This document shows positions 27,929 through 37,418 of a stretch of DNA of 64,000 nucleotides, in pieces. The first letter of the stretch is position 1. Every line of letters starts with the position of its first letter. The position numbers and the translations under genes were made by a program. The stretch is from Corynebacterium doosanense CAU 212 = DSM 45436 (lineage in GTDB: Bacteria > Actinomycetota > Actinomycetes > Mycobacteriales > Mycobacteriaceae): the NCBI RefSeq assembly GCF_000767055.1, contig NZ_CP006764.1, positions 992,001-1,056,000 of the forward strand, written 5' to 3'. The notes under the pieces are model-generated. The model worked only from the letters and a program-made list of their open reading frames with translations. It did not search any database and was not told the origin of the DNA.

Positions 27929-28869
27929 GCCTTGCGGCGCAGGAACTTCGCGGTGGTGCGGAAGACGTCGTAGAACTCGTCGATCCACGAGAACTGGGCC
28001 ACGAAGCCGTGGTTGGCGCTCTCGAAACGTACGTGGGTGACGTCCACGCCGGCCTCCGATAGGCGCTGGGCGTAGGCGATGCCCTCGTCGCGGAGGGGGT
28101 CGTAACCCGCCGTGATCACCAGGGCGGTGGGTAGCCCGCGGAGATCCTTACGTTTGATGGGGGAGACGAGCGGGTCGGCGGGATCGGCACCGTTTTTGAC
28201 GTAGAAGGAGGTCGCCGCGGCGAGCTCCTTGGTCTCCAGGCCGTACCCCTCGGCGTTCTCCTTCAGGGAGTCGTAGCGCTCCTCGTCGAAGTCCAGGTCC
28301 ACGGCGGGGTAGTAGAGGATCTGGTGGGTGATCCGGCGGAAGTGCGAGTCCTTGGCCACGAAGGTGACGGCCGCGACGAGGTTGGCACCCGCCGCGTCGC
28401 CGGCGAGAGCGAGGACCTCCTCGTCCCACTTGAGCTCCACGTCATGCTGCACGATCCACTTCAGCACGCCGAAGATCTGCTCGATGGCGGTGGGGAACCG
28501 TGCCTCGGGGGCGAGGGAGTAGTCGACCGAGATGACCTTCTTGCCGGTCTCCTTGGCCAGTGCGCGGGCGACGTGGTCGTGGGTGTCCACGGACCCGGAG
28601 AAGAAGGCTCCTCCGTGCACGTAGACGATGACGCCGTAGCGACCGGCGGTGGCGTCATCGGCGTAGATGCGCACGGGCACCTCGCCCACGTCGGTCACCG
28701 CGGTGACGTCCTGGACCAGGCCGAGCTGCGGCTCCCGCTTGTCGACGTCCGGCACCCGCTCCTGCCCGGCGGCGCGTGCGGCGTCGACCTCGGGAGGGGT
28801 GTCGCCCGCCGCGGGGGTCTGCTGCACGGCGTCGGCGATCTGTGGGTGGAGGGGTTCTTTGTCGGCCAT
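27925..28869 (-). CDS. Alpha/beta hydrolase, hormone-sensitive lipase type
   Basis: This 314-residue esterase-like protein has the family IV signature YVHGGAFFSGSVDTHD near residue 72 and the nucleophile elbow ALAGDAAGANL near 145. The usual GDSAG reads GDAAG, so the normal catalytic Ser is replaced by Ala. Asp and His are present in TAGYDPLRDEG and ANHGF. The Ser loss could mean an inactive enzyme, a non-hydrolytic role or a base error. ATG 28869 follows AAGGAG at 12 bp. Confidence 0.78.
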   Translation of the reverse strand: MADKEPLHPQIADAVQQTPAAGDTPPEVDAARAAGQERVPDVDKREPQLGLVQDVTAVTDVGEVPVRIYADDATAGRYGVIVYVHGGAFFSGSVDTHDHVARALAKETGKKVISVDYSLAPEARFPTAIEQIFGVLKWIVQHDVELKWDEEVLALAGDAAGANLVAAVTFVAKDSHFRRITHQILYYPAVDLDFDEERYDSLKENAEGYGLETKELAAATSFYVKNGADPADPLVSPIKRKDLRGLPTALVITAGYDPLRDEGIAYAQRLSEAGVDVTHVRFESANHGFVAQFSWIDEFYDVFRTTAKFLRRKA

Positions 28870-29004
28870 GGTGGGCGAAATCTCCTTGAGGTCGGGCACG
28901 GGTTGTCGCTATCGCCCTCAGCATAGTTTTCCCGGACGCCCCGTGGGCGGGCGGCGAGAGCTCGGTGAGCGGAATGGATAAACGTATGACTATAGTTGGC
29001 CGGC

Positions 29005-30567
29005 GTGATCGACATACTCAGCGACAACACCCTCATCACCATGTTCGTTGTCATCGCCCTGGGCACGGCCTTCGGCGCCATCAAGTTCGGACCCATCCAG
29101 TTCGGCGCGGCGGGCGCGCTGTTCGTCGGCCTCGCGGTCGGCGCCTTCATCGCGCCCCCGGACGCCGAGCTCGGGTTGCTGCAGAGCCTCGGTCTGGGGT
29201 TGTTCGTCTACCTGCTCGGCCTGGAGGCCGGCGAGGCCTTCTTCCGCAACATCCGCAGCCAGTTCTGGCTCATGGCGGTCAACGCGGTGGCGGTCCTGCT
29301 CGCTGCGGTCACGGCCGTCGGCGCGGGAGCGTTGCTCGGGGTCTCGCGGGAGATGGCGGTGGGCACGTTCGCCGGGGCGATGACCTCGACGCCGTCGCTC
29401 TCGCTCGTCCAGGAACAGACGGGTTCCGATCTCCCCGCCGTGGGTTACTCCATCGGCTACCCCACGGGCATCGTGGTGGCCATCATCCTCGTGCTGTTCA
29501 CGGTCAACCGGACATGGAAGGCCGGCCGGGACCAGGCGGGGGACTCCGACGCCCAGCTGCGGGGCATCTTCGTGAGGGTCGACCGTCCCGTCTCCTCCAC
29601 CGAGCTCCGCGAAAAACTCGACGGCCGGTTCGTCGTGGGCACGGTCTCGCGGGGTCGTCGCTACGAGGTCGTGGGAAACACCTATGACCTCCAGCCCGGT
29701 GACATCATCTACGTCATGATCGACCGCGCGGACCAGGACGAGTTCGTCGACCTCGTGGGCGAGCGCCTCCCGTCCCAGGGGCTGCGCAACCCTCGCCTGA
29801 CCGTCCAGCGTTACACCCTGTCCAACCAGGATCTCGCCGGCAACACGGTGGGCAATCTCCCGCTCTTCCGCAACCACGGCGCGCAGATCCTGCGGGTCCG
29901 GCGTGGCGACGAGCGGGTCCTCGCCACCGAGGACACCCACCTCGCCTCGGGAGACATCGTCGAGGTGGTGCACCCCACCGCCCGGCAGCAGTCGGTGGAG
30001 AACTTCTTCGGCAACTCCGTGCAGACCGCGTCGTCGCTGGACTGGGTCGCCACCGCGCTCGGGCTGGCGGCGGGTTTCGCCCTCGCCATCGTGCCCATCC
30101 CGCTCCCGGGCGGGGCGTCCTTCGCCCTCGGCGCCGCCGGCGGCCCGCTCATCATCGGCCTCATCCTCGGCGCGCTGCACCGCACGGGTCGATTCGCCTG
30201 GCAGCTGCCCATGAGCGCCAACTTCTCGGTCCGCCAGCTCGGGCTCATGCTCTTCCTCGCCGCGGTGGGCGTGGCCTCCGGACCCGCTTTCGCCTCCACC
30301 GCGTTCTCCCTCGACGGACTGATCACCATCGTGCTGGCGGCGATCATCGCCCTCGTCGGCTGCGGAAGCGTGCTCATCGGCGGGTACTTCCTCGGCCAGT
30401 CCGCGCAGCGCTCCAGCGGCGCGGTGTCCGGCCAGCTGGGCCAGCCCGCGGTCTTGCAGTACGCGCTGCAGAACTCCTCGGACTCCCGGATCATGGCCGG
30501 CTATTCGGCGACGTTCGCCATCGCGCTGATCCTCAAGATCCTCGTGGTGCCCTTCATGCTCGTGTGA
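29005..30567 (+). CDS. AspT/YidE-type transporter with two RCK_C domains
   Basis: This 520-residue membrane protein has two hydrophobic halves (about 1-160 and 350-520, roughly five spans each) around a cytoplasmic centre with two RCK/TrkA-C-like domains (LRGIFVRVDRPV to MIDRADQDEF, then LTVQRYTLSNQDL to DIVEVV). This is the layout of the aspartate:alanine exchanger family. The substrate is not proven. A TATAGT hexamer at 28991 sits 9 bp before GTG 29005, suggesting a leaderless mRNA. Confidence 0.83.
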   Translation: MIDILSDNTLITMFVVIALGTAFGAIKFGPIQFGAAGALFVGLAVGAFIAPPDAELGLLQSLGLGLFVYLLGLEAGEAFFRNIRSQFWLMAVNAVAVLLAAVTAVGAGALLGVSREMAVGTFAGAMTSTPSLSLVQEQTGSDLPAVGYSIGYPTGIVVAIILVLFTVNRTWKAGRDQAGDSDAQLRGIFVRVDRPVSSTELREKLDGRFVVGTVSRGRRYEVVGNTYDLQPGDIIYVMIDRADQDEFVDLVGERLPSQGLRNPRLTVQRYTLSNQDLAGNTVGNLPLFRNHGAQILRVRRGDERVLATEDTHLASGDIVEVVHPTARQQSVENFFGNSVQTASSLDWVATALGLAAGFALAIVPIPLPGGASFALGAAGGPLIIGLILGALHRTGRFAWQLPMSANFSVRQLGLMLFLAAVGVASGPAFASTAFSLDGLITIVLAAIIALVGCGSVLIGGYFLGQSAQRSSGAVSGQLGQPAVLQYALQNSSDSRIMAGYSATFAIALILKILVVPFMLV

Positions 30568-30590
30568 GCTGGCACCCCACGTAGTTTCTG

Positions 30591-30604
30591 TTAGGCAACC
30601 CTAA
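30591..30604. promoter_or_regulatory. Inverted repeat upstream of the fdh operon
   Basis: TTAGG-CAAC-CCTAA is a 5-bp inverted repeat with a 4-bp spacer, 75 bp before fdhA. The arms resemble DtxR half-sites, but the spacer is 4 bp instead of 9. It is at best a candidate operator. Confidence 0.3.
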
Positions 30605-30678
30605 ACTCGGAGAAACACTTTTCGACGAGTTTCCCGCCGACTTCCCCGCTCTCCAAAAACTCCGATAGGGTGTCGATC

Positions 30679-33600
30679 ATGCCGCGAAAGTTATCCCTTG
30701 ACTGGCCGGTCCTCCGCCAGCTGACATCGGGCGACGTCTTCGCCCGCGACAAGAACACCGAGTCCGAGAAGTACCGCACCATGCAGCCGCGTACCGCCGA
30801 GGCGGACCGGGTCGTCCAGAGCGTGTGCCCCTACTGCGCCGTCGGGTGCGGCCAGCTCGTCTACGTCAAGGACGAGAAGGTCATCCAGATCGAGGGCGAC
30901 CCCGATTCCCCGGTCTCGCGTGGCCGACTGTGCCCCAAGGGCTCGGCATCGGAGCAGCTGGTCAACTCCGAGACGAGGGTCACCGACATCCTCTACCGCG
31001 CACCCCGTTCCACGGAATGGGTGAAGCTCGACCATGAGTCGGCGATGGACATGATCGCCGACCGGTGGATCGAGGCCCGGCGAAATGGCTGGGAGGACGT
31101 CGATAAGCACGGTCGCACCGTCAACCGCACCTTCGGCATCGCCGGTCTGGGCGGGGCGACGCTGGACAACGAGGAGAACTACCTCATCAAGAAGCTGTTC
31201 ACCGCCTCGGGCGCGATACAGCTCGAGAACCAGGCGCGAATATGACACTCCGCCACGGTCCCCAGTCTGGGGTCCTCGTTCGGACGCGGCGGCGCAACGC
31301 AACCCCTGCCCGACATGGCGAACGCTGACTGCATCGTCATTCAGGGTTCCAACATGGCCGAGGCTCACCCGGTGGGATTCCAGTGGGTGATGGAGGCCAA
31401 GAAGAGGGGCGCGCGGGTCATCCACGTCGACCCCCGCTTCACTCGTACCTCCGCGGTGGCCGACAAGTTCATCGGCATCCGCGGCGGCAGCGACGTCGTG
31501 CTCTTCGGCGCGCTGATCAAGTACATGATCGACAACGACCTGTGGTTCCACGACTACGTGATCAACTACACCAACGCCGCGACGATCATCAACGACGAGT
31601 TTCAGGACACCGAGGACCTCGGGGGACTCTTCTCCGGCTATGACCCGGAGACCGGGAAGTACGACCGGGACTCCTGGCAGTACAAGTTCGCCGAGGAGAC
31701 CGCACCCGAGGACTGGCAGTTCGCGCAGGACCTCAGCCTGCAGGATCCCAACTGTGTGTTCCAGATCCTCAAACGCCACTACTCGCGCTACACCCCCGAG
31801 GTGGTCGAGGAAACCTGCGGCATTTCGCCGGAGGACTTCGAGTACCTCGCGCGTTCCATCGCCGAGAACTCCGGGCGTGAGCGCACCACGGTGTTCGCCT
31901 ACGCCCTGGGCTGGACCCAGCACACCCTCGGTGCGCAGTTCATCCGCGCCTGCGCCATCCTGCAGCTGCTCATGGGCAACGTCGGCCGCCCCGGCTCCGG
32001 CATCATGGCGCTGCGCGGCCACGCCTCCATCCAGGGTTCCACCGACATCCCGACCCTGTTCCACGTGCTCCCGGGTTACCTGCCCATGCCCACCGCGGAG
32101 GAGAAGACGTGGGAGGACTACCTCGGGTCGGTCGCCAACAAACACCAGCGTGGTTTCTGGCAGCACGGCGACAGGTACGCGGTCTCCTTCATGAAGGCCT
32201 ACTTCGGCGACGCCGCCACCGAGGACAATGAGTGGGCCTACCAGGCCATGCCCAAACTCACCGGCCCCGCCTCGACCTATCACACGCTGCAGAAGATGCA
32301 TAAGGGTGAAGTCGACGGCTACCTGGTGTTCGGCCAGAACCCGGCCGTGGCCCAGTCCAACGGCTACCTCCAGCGCACCGGGCTGGCCAAACTCAAGTGG
32401 CTGGTCGTGCGCGACTTCCAGCTCATCGAGACGGCGACCTTCTGGAAGGATTCCCCGGAGGTCCTCTCCGGCGAGCTCACCACCGAGGACATCGACACCG
32501 AGGTCTTCTACATGCCCGCCGCAAACCATGTGGAGAAGTCCGGCACGTTCACCCAGACCTCCCGCATGCTGCAGTGGCGCTTCCAGGCCAAGGAGCCCCC
32601 GGGCGACGCGATCAGCGAGCTGGACTTCTTCTACCAGCTGGGCAAGCGGATCAAGGACCGGGTCAAGGACTCCACCGACCCCCGCGACTGGCCGCTGCAG
32701 CACATCACCTGGGACTACCCGGAGGATGAGAAGGGCGACATCAGCGCCGCCGACGTCCTCCAGGAGATCAACGGCCGTCACCTCACGGGGGACAAGGCCG
32801 GGGAACTGCTCAACGGCTTCGGCGAGCTCGAGGCTGACGGCTCCACCGCCAGCGGCTGCTGGATCTACTCCGGCGTCTACGCGGGCGGGGTCAACCGCTC
32901 GGCCAACAAACGCCCCGGCCAGGAGCAGGATTACCTGGCACTCGACTGGGGCTGGGCGTGGCCGATGAACCGCCGCATCCTCTACAACCGTGCCTCCGCG
33001 GACCCCGAGGGCCAACCGTGGTCGGAGCGCAAGAGGCTGATCTGGTGGGACGAGGAGCAGGGCAAGTGGACCGGCCCTGACGTGCCGGACTTCCCCGCGA
33101 AGCTGGCCCCGGGCACCTGCCCGGAGCGGGGATCCGTGGGTCCGCAGGCGCTGGACTCCAACGACGCCTTCATCATGCAGTCGGACGGCAAGGGCTGGCT
33201 CTTCGCCCCGACCGGCATGGTCGACGGCCCGTTGCCGACGCACTACGAACCGCAGGAGTCGCCCGTCAGCAACATCCTCTACGAGCAGCAGCAGTCCCCG
33301 ACGCGGCTGATCTTCAAGGGCAACCACAACCTGTCGCGCCCGGCCCCCGGTGCCCGCGGCTCGGACGTCTACCCGTTCGTGTTCAACACCTACCGGCTGA
33401 CCGAGCACTACACCTCCGGCGCGATGTCGCGCTCCCTGCCGTTCCTCGCCGAGCTCCAGCCGGAGCTCTTCTGCGAGGTGTCGCCGGAACTCGCGGAGAT
33501 GCAGGGTCTGGAGAACGGTGGCTGGGCGACGATCGTGTCCCCGCGCGGTGCCATCGAGGCCCGCGTGCTGGTCACCGAGCGCATCCCGATGATGACCATC

Positions 33601-33996
33601 AACGGCATCGACTACCACAGCATCGGACTCCCGTTCCACTTCGGCAACGGCCCCTACGCCGTGGCCACCGGTGACTCCCCGAACGACCTGCTGGGCATCA
33701 CGCTGGACGCGAACACGTCCATCCAGGCGTCTAAGGTCGGCGCCTGCACCATCCTCGCCGGTCGTCGACCGCAGGGGGCGCAGCGGGAGGAACTGGTGGA
33801 GCAGTACCAGGCCAAGGCCCAGCTCACCGAGGACTCCGGCAACGAACTGCTCACGGACTTCCTCCCCGACGAGGGTGCCCACGGCCATGCCGGCGGCGTC
33901 GCCGGATCGCCGGAACTCAAGACCGGTTCCGGCCCGAGCGAGGACGACGCGGACGACGTCGACTCCACGAAGCAGCAACAGAGCGGAGAACTGTAA
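30679..33996 (+). CDS. fdhA: Formate dehydrogenase alpha subunit, selenocysteine-containing
   Basis: This is a 1105-residue molybdopterin/W-dependent formate dehydrogenase if the in-frame UGA at 31243-31245 (codon 189) is read as selenocysteine. The frame is open on both sides of it, and the context NQARI-U-HSATVPSLG is the active-site motif of the family. An N-terminal 4Fe-4S site is seen as CPYCAVGCGQ with a later RLCPKG near 65. No twin-arginine signal is seen, so the enzyme probably acts in the cytoplasm or at the inner face. A SECIS hairpin follows the UGA at 31257-31275. The stop is followed at once by fdhB. The start is ATG 30679, 9 bp after AGGG; GTG 30670 is the alternative. Confidence 0.9.
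31257..31275 (+). promoter_or_regulatory. Bacterial SECIS element of fdhA
   Basis: GGUCCCCAGUCUGGGGUCC folds as a six-pair stem (GG/CC, then CCCC/GGGG) interrupted by a U-U mismatch, with loop AGUCU. It begins exactly 11 nt after the UGA. The E. coli fdhF mini-SECIS has the same 11-nt spacing, an unpaired U in the stem and a GU in the apical loop, where SelB binds. Confidence 0.85.
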
Positions 33997-35004
33997 ATGG
34001 CCAACGTGCTGACAGAATCACCCGGCCACCTCGGCTATTCCGAGGACTCCCGGAAGTCGTTCTTCACCGACACCTCGGTGTGCATCGGCTGCAAGGCCTG
34101 CGAGGTCGCCTGCAAGGAATGGAACCGCCTCCCCGCGGACAACTTCGGCCTGACCGGCGACTCCTACGACAACACCAGTGCCCTGGGCGCGTCCACGTGG
34201 CGTCACGTCGCCTTCATCGAGCAGGACCAGGAGCAGATCGAGCAGGCCCGGGAGTCCGGTCGCAAGCTCGTCGGCCTGGGCATGCCCACCCTCCCGGGCA
34301 GGGAGCCGGAGAACGATCTCACCACCAGCATCGACATCGGGGAGACGACCTACGACACCCCGGACTTCCGCTGGCTGATGTCCTCCGACGTGTGCAAACA
34401 CTGCACCAACGCCGGCTGCCTCGACGTCTGCCCGACCGGTGCGCTCTTTCGCACCGAGCACGGCACCGTCGTCGTCCAGGACAACGTGTGCAACGGTTGC
34501 GGCACGTGTGTCGCGGGATGCCCGTTCGGTGTCATCGAGAGGCGTGACGACGGTTCCATCCTCAAGCGCGACACCCGCGAGGGCGAGGACTTCACCGAGG
34601 GCGAGAAGGCCCCCATCAAGAACATCGGCGTCGCCCAGAAGTGCACCATGTGTTTCGACCGCCTCGAGGACGGCCTGACCCCGTCGTGCCAGAAGGCCTG
34701 CCCGACGGAGTCCATCCAGTTCGGCACCCACGAGGAGATGCTGGCCCGGGCCGAGGCCCGGGTGAAGGAGCTGCACGCGCAGGGCCGCACCGAGGCCAGG
34801 CTCTACGGGGCCAACGCCGCCGACGGGGTCGGCGGCACGGGGTCGATCTTCCTGCTGCTCGACGAGCCCGAGGTCTACGGCCTCCCGCCGGACCCGCACG
34901 TGCCCACCCGCGACCTGCCCGAAATGCTGCGCAGCGCCGCGCTCGCCGCCGGCGGCATGGCGGTCGCCGCTGCCGCCGCCTTCTTCCTGGGAGCCAAGAA
35001 CTGA
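33997..35004 (+). CDS. fdhB: Formate dehydrogenase iron-sulfur (beta) subunit
   Basis: This 335-residue electron-transfer subunit has four cysteine clusters typical of FdnH/FdoH: CIGCKACEVACKEWN near 28, CKHCTNAGCLDVCPTGAL near 133, CNGCGTCVAGCPFGV near 165, and CTMCFDRLEDGLTPSCQKAC near 217. A hydrophobic C-terminal segment (about 310-333) looks like a membrane anchor. It starts directly after the fdhA stop codon and ends in a TGATG overlap with the next gene, so all three are one operon. Confidence 0.92.
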   Translation: MANVLTESPGHLGYSEDSRKSFFTDTSVCIGCKACEVACKEWNRLPADNFGLTGDSYDNTSALGASTWRHVAFIEQDQEQIEQARESGRKLVGLGMPTLPGREPENDLTTSIDIGETTYDTPDFRWLMSSDVCKHCTNAGCLDVCPTGALFRTEHGTVVVQDNVCNGCGTCVAGCPFGVIERRDDGSILKRDTREGEDFTEGEKAPIKNIGVAQKCTMCFDRLEDGLTPSCQKACPTESIQFGTHEEMLARAEARVKELHAQGRTEARLYGANAADGVGGTGSIFLLLDEPEVYGLPPDPHVPTRDLPEMLRSAALAAGGMAVAAAAAFFLGAKN

Positions 35005-36104
35005 TGCCAGCGCAGGACTTTGACAGCTACCGCCCGCCGCGCGAGGAACGCCGACGCACCGGAGGCGGGCGCAAGCGACGCCGCGACCGGCCGGGCGGGG
35101 GAGCCACGGACGGCTCCCGCGAGGAGCGCATGGTCCCGAACATCGAGTTCGAGTCCTACTACGGAAAACCCGTGGTCAAGGCCCCGCCGTGGGAATGGCC
35201 CATCGCCGTCTATCTCTTCCTCGGCGGCGTGGCGGGTGGCTCCTCGCTCCTGGCCGTCGGTGCCGAGATCACCGGTAGGCAGGAACTGCGTCGGAACACC
35301 CGCATCGCCTCGATCGGCGCGGCCGCCGCAGGTTCGCTGGCACTGATCGCCGACCTCGGCCGGCCCACCCGCGCGTTGAACATGTTCCGCGTGTTCAAGG
35401 CGTCCTCGCCCATGAGCTGGGGATCGTGGCTGCTCATGGCGTTTGCGTCCTCGGCCGCGGTGGCCTCGCTGCCGGAGCTGGACAAACTCACCGGGGAGAA
35501 GGCGCCGCTGCCGGCACCGGTGCGGGAGATCCTTCCCCGGACCGCGACCCCGTTCGGCGCGCTGGCCGGAATCCTCGGTGCCCCGCTGGCGGTGTACACC
35601 GCCGTGCTCTTCGGCGACACCTCGGTCCCGGCGTGGAACGAGGCCCGCAGGCACCTGCCGTTCCTCTTCGTCAGCTCCGGATCCGCGGCCGCGGGCGGGC
35701 TGGCCATGATCACCACGAGCACCAGCGAGGCCGGCCCGGCCCGCGCACTCGCGGTGACCGGCGCCCTCGGTGAGGTGGTGGTCACCCAGGCCATGCACCG
35801 GCAGATGGATGAGATCTCCCATGAGCCCTACCGCACGGGAACCCCCGGCAAGCTGCTCAAGGCGGCCGAATGGCTGACCATCGGCGGCGGGATCGGCGCC
35901 GCTCTGGGCGGGAAGAACCGGGGCGTCGCCGTGCTCTCTGGCGCGACGATGGTGACCGCCTCGGCGCTGACCCGCTTCGGCGTGCTCGAGGCCGGATTGA
36001 ACTCCACCAAGGATCCGAAGTACGTCATCGAACCGCAGAAACGCCGCCTGGCCGAGAGGCGATCGCGGGGTCAGCTCGGGGACTCGATTACGACCGTCGG
36101 TTAG
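35004..36104 (+). CDS. NrfD-like membrane subunit of formate dehydrogenase
   Basis: This 366-residue protein has an unusually basic, disordered N-terminus (about 1-45, rich in Arg), then about eight membrane spans of the NrfD/PsrC type, starting at WEWPIAVYLFLGGVAGGSSL. NrfD proteins pass electrons between a periplasm- or cytoplasm-facing Fe-S subunit and menaquinone without heme. Here it should link FdhAB to the quinone pool. It is translationally coupled to fdhB and followed by a strong terminator. Confidence 0.85.
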   Translation: MPAQDFDSYRPPREERRRTGGGRKRRRDRPGGGATDGSREERMVPNIEFESYYGKPVVKAPPWEWPIAVYLFLGGVAGGSSLLAVGAEITGRQELRRNTRIASIGAAAAGSLALIADLGRPTRALNMFRVFKASSPMSWGSWLLMAFASSAAVASLPELDKLTGEKAPLPAPVREILPRTATPFGALAGILGAPLAVYTAVLFGDTSVPAWNEARRHLPFLFVSSGSAAAGGLAMITTSTSEAGPARALAVTGALGEVVVTQAMHRQMDEISHEPYRTGTPGKLLKAAEWLTIGGGIGAALGGKNRGVAVLSGATMVTASALTRFGVLEAGLNSTKDPKYVIEPQKRRLAERRSRGQLGDSITTVG

Positions 36105-36116
36105 CGAATACGCAGA

Positions 36117-36159
36117 GGAGGGTCATGGCGGCAGTGAAGAACTGCCATCATGACCCTCC
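36117..36159 (+). terminator. Terminator of the fdh operon
   Basis: The long hairpin has an outer 11-bp stem (GGAGGGTCATG with 36149-36159) and an inner GGCAGT/ACTGCC stem. It starts 13 bp after the last fdh stop and is followed by GCTGTTTCCG. Confidence 0.8.
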
Positions 36160-36179
36160 GCTGTTTCCGTGTTCTAGTG

Positions 36180-37418
36180 CTACTCCCTGAGGAACCGGTC
36201 GAAGAATTCCGAGAGCCCGGCCGTGTCCTCCAGGGGGAGGACGGCCGCGACGTACTGGTCGGGGCGGACGACGACGACGGCGCCGTCCCGGGAGATGCCC
36301 CGGCCCGCGAAGATGTCCTCGCCGGGCAGCGCCGCGTAGACGTTTTCGTAGGAGGTCAGCGACAGGGTGCCCATCCGGGGGAAGAACACGTCCGGGGCGT
36401 CGAAGAGCTCGAAGTCGTGGTGTCCCTGGCGGTAGATGCCCTTGATGTCGAAGACGGCGTTGTCGTCACCCTCGGCCGGCGTGAACCGGCGCAGCGGGGA
36501 GGCGTCGTCGGTCTTCATCCAGTCGGCCCACGCGGTCATCTTTGACGGCTCGCCCGGGGCGGGGGAGTCGGCGAAGGCGTAGATGCGCCACCGGCCGTCG
36601 GCGACGTGCTCGTGACCGATGTGGGTGACCACGGCGTCGCAACGCCTCATGGCCTTGTGGGACTTGAACCGCCGGCCCACGGGGAAACCCGTGGCCAGAT
36701 CCTGGTGGGTGGTGTCTCCGACGATGAGGTTCTGCTCGTAGGTGGTGAGCATGCCCGCGGCGAACTCCTCGGCGGAGACGTAGAACTTCTCCACCGCCTG
36801 CGGATCCTCGAGCAGCTCCGGGGGAGTGGCCATGAGGGTGGACCACTGCTTGTCGAAGTTGATGAGGTTCTGCGCCGCCGGCTGACGCTCCCCGTGGTAG
36901 GTGAGCAGGAGTTTCTCACTCGCCTGGCCGGAGAGGACCGCGCCGAGCTTCCAGCCGATGTTGAAGCCGTCCTGCATGGACACGTTCATGCCCTGGCCGG
37001 CCTTCGCGGAGTGGGTGTGGCAGGCGTCGCCGGTGAGGAAGACGTGGGGATGATGGTCCGGGTTGTCCGGGTTCGAGTTGTCAAAGGCGTCGACCAGCCG
37101 GTGGCCCACCTCGTAGACCGAGCTCCAGGCCACGTCCTTCACGTCGATGCTGTACGGGTGGTAGATCTCGTTCGCCTTGGCGATGACCTTCTTCACCGGG
37201 GTCTCGCGGATGCGCCCGTTGTCGTCCTCGAGAACCTGGCCCAGGTCGACGTAGATGCGGCAGAGGAAACCGCCCTCGCGCGGGATGTGCAGGATGGAAC
37301 CCGCCTTAGAGTGGATGGAGCACTTGGTGCGCCAGTCGGGGAAGTCGGTGTCCACGACCATGTCCATGACCCCCCAGGCCTGGTTGGCCTTGTCCCCGGA
37401 GAGCTTGCGCCCGATGGT
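36180..37418 (-). pseudogene. 3-Hydroxybenzoate 4-monooxygenase-like, 5'-truncated
   Basis: The reading frame carries the C-terminal two thirds of a phenol/3-hydroxybenzoate-type FAD monooxygenase: IGRKLSGDKANQAWGVMD at its beginning, FLTGDACHTHSAKAGQGMN (the FAD-binding GD motif) and the thioredoxin-like C-terminal domain ending VVVRPDQYVAAVLPL. The N-terminal Rossmann domain with GxGxxG (about 200 residues) is missing. Upstream of about 37418 the frame continues only as antisense of an aldehyde dehydrogenase. The gene is therefore cut by a deletion and has lost its start and promoter. It once served aromatic hydroxylation. Confidence 0.8.

Noticed and set aside
30591..30604. DtxR box before fdhA
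   Set aside because: The half-sites TTAGG and CCTAA are separated by 4 bp and not the 9 bp of a DtxR site, so iron control is not supported.
31243..31245. Stop codon splitting fdhA into two genes or a pseudogene
   Set aside because: The frame is continuous, the context is the Sec active-site motif, a SECIS hairpin follows at the right distance and the Sec machinery is in the same window.
30691..33978. Open frame of 1095 codons antisense to fdhA
   Set aside because: It is a GC-bias shadow; the product has no recognisable domains and the sense strand is clearly formate dehydrogenase.
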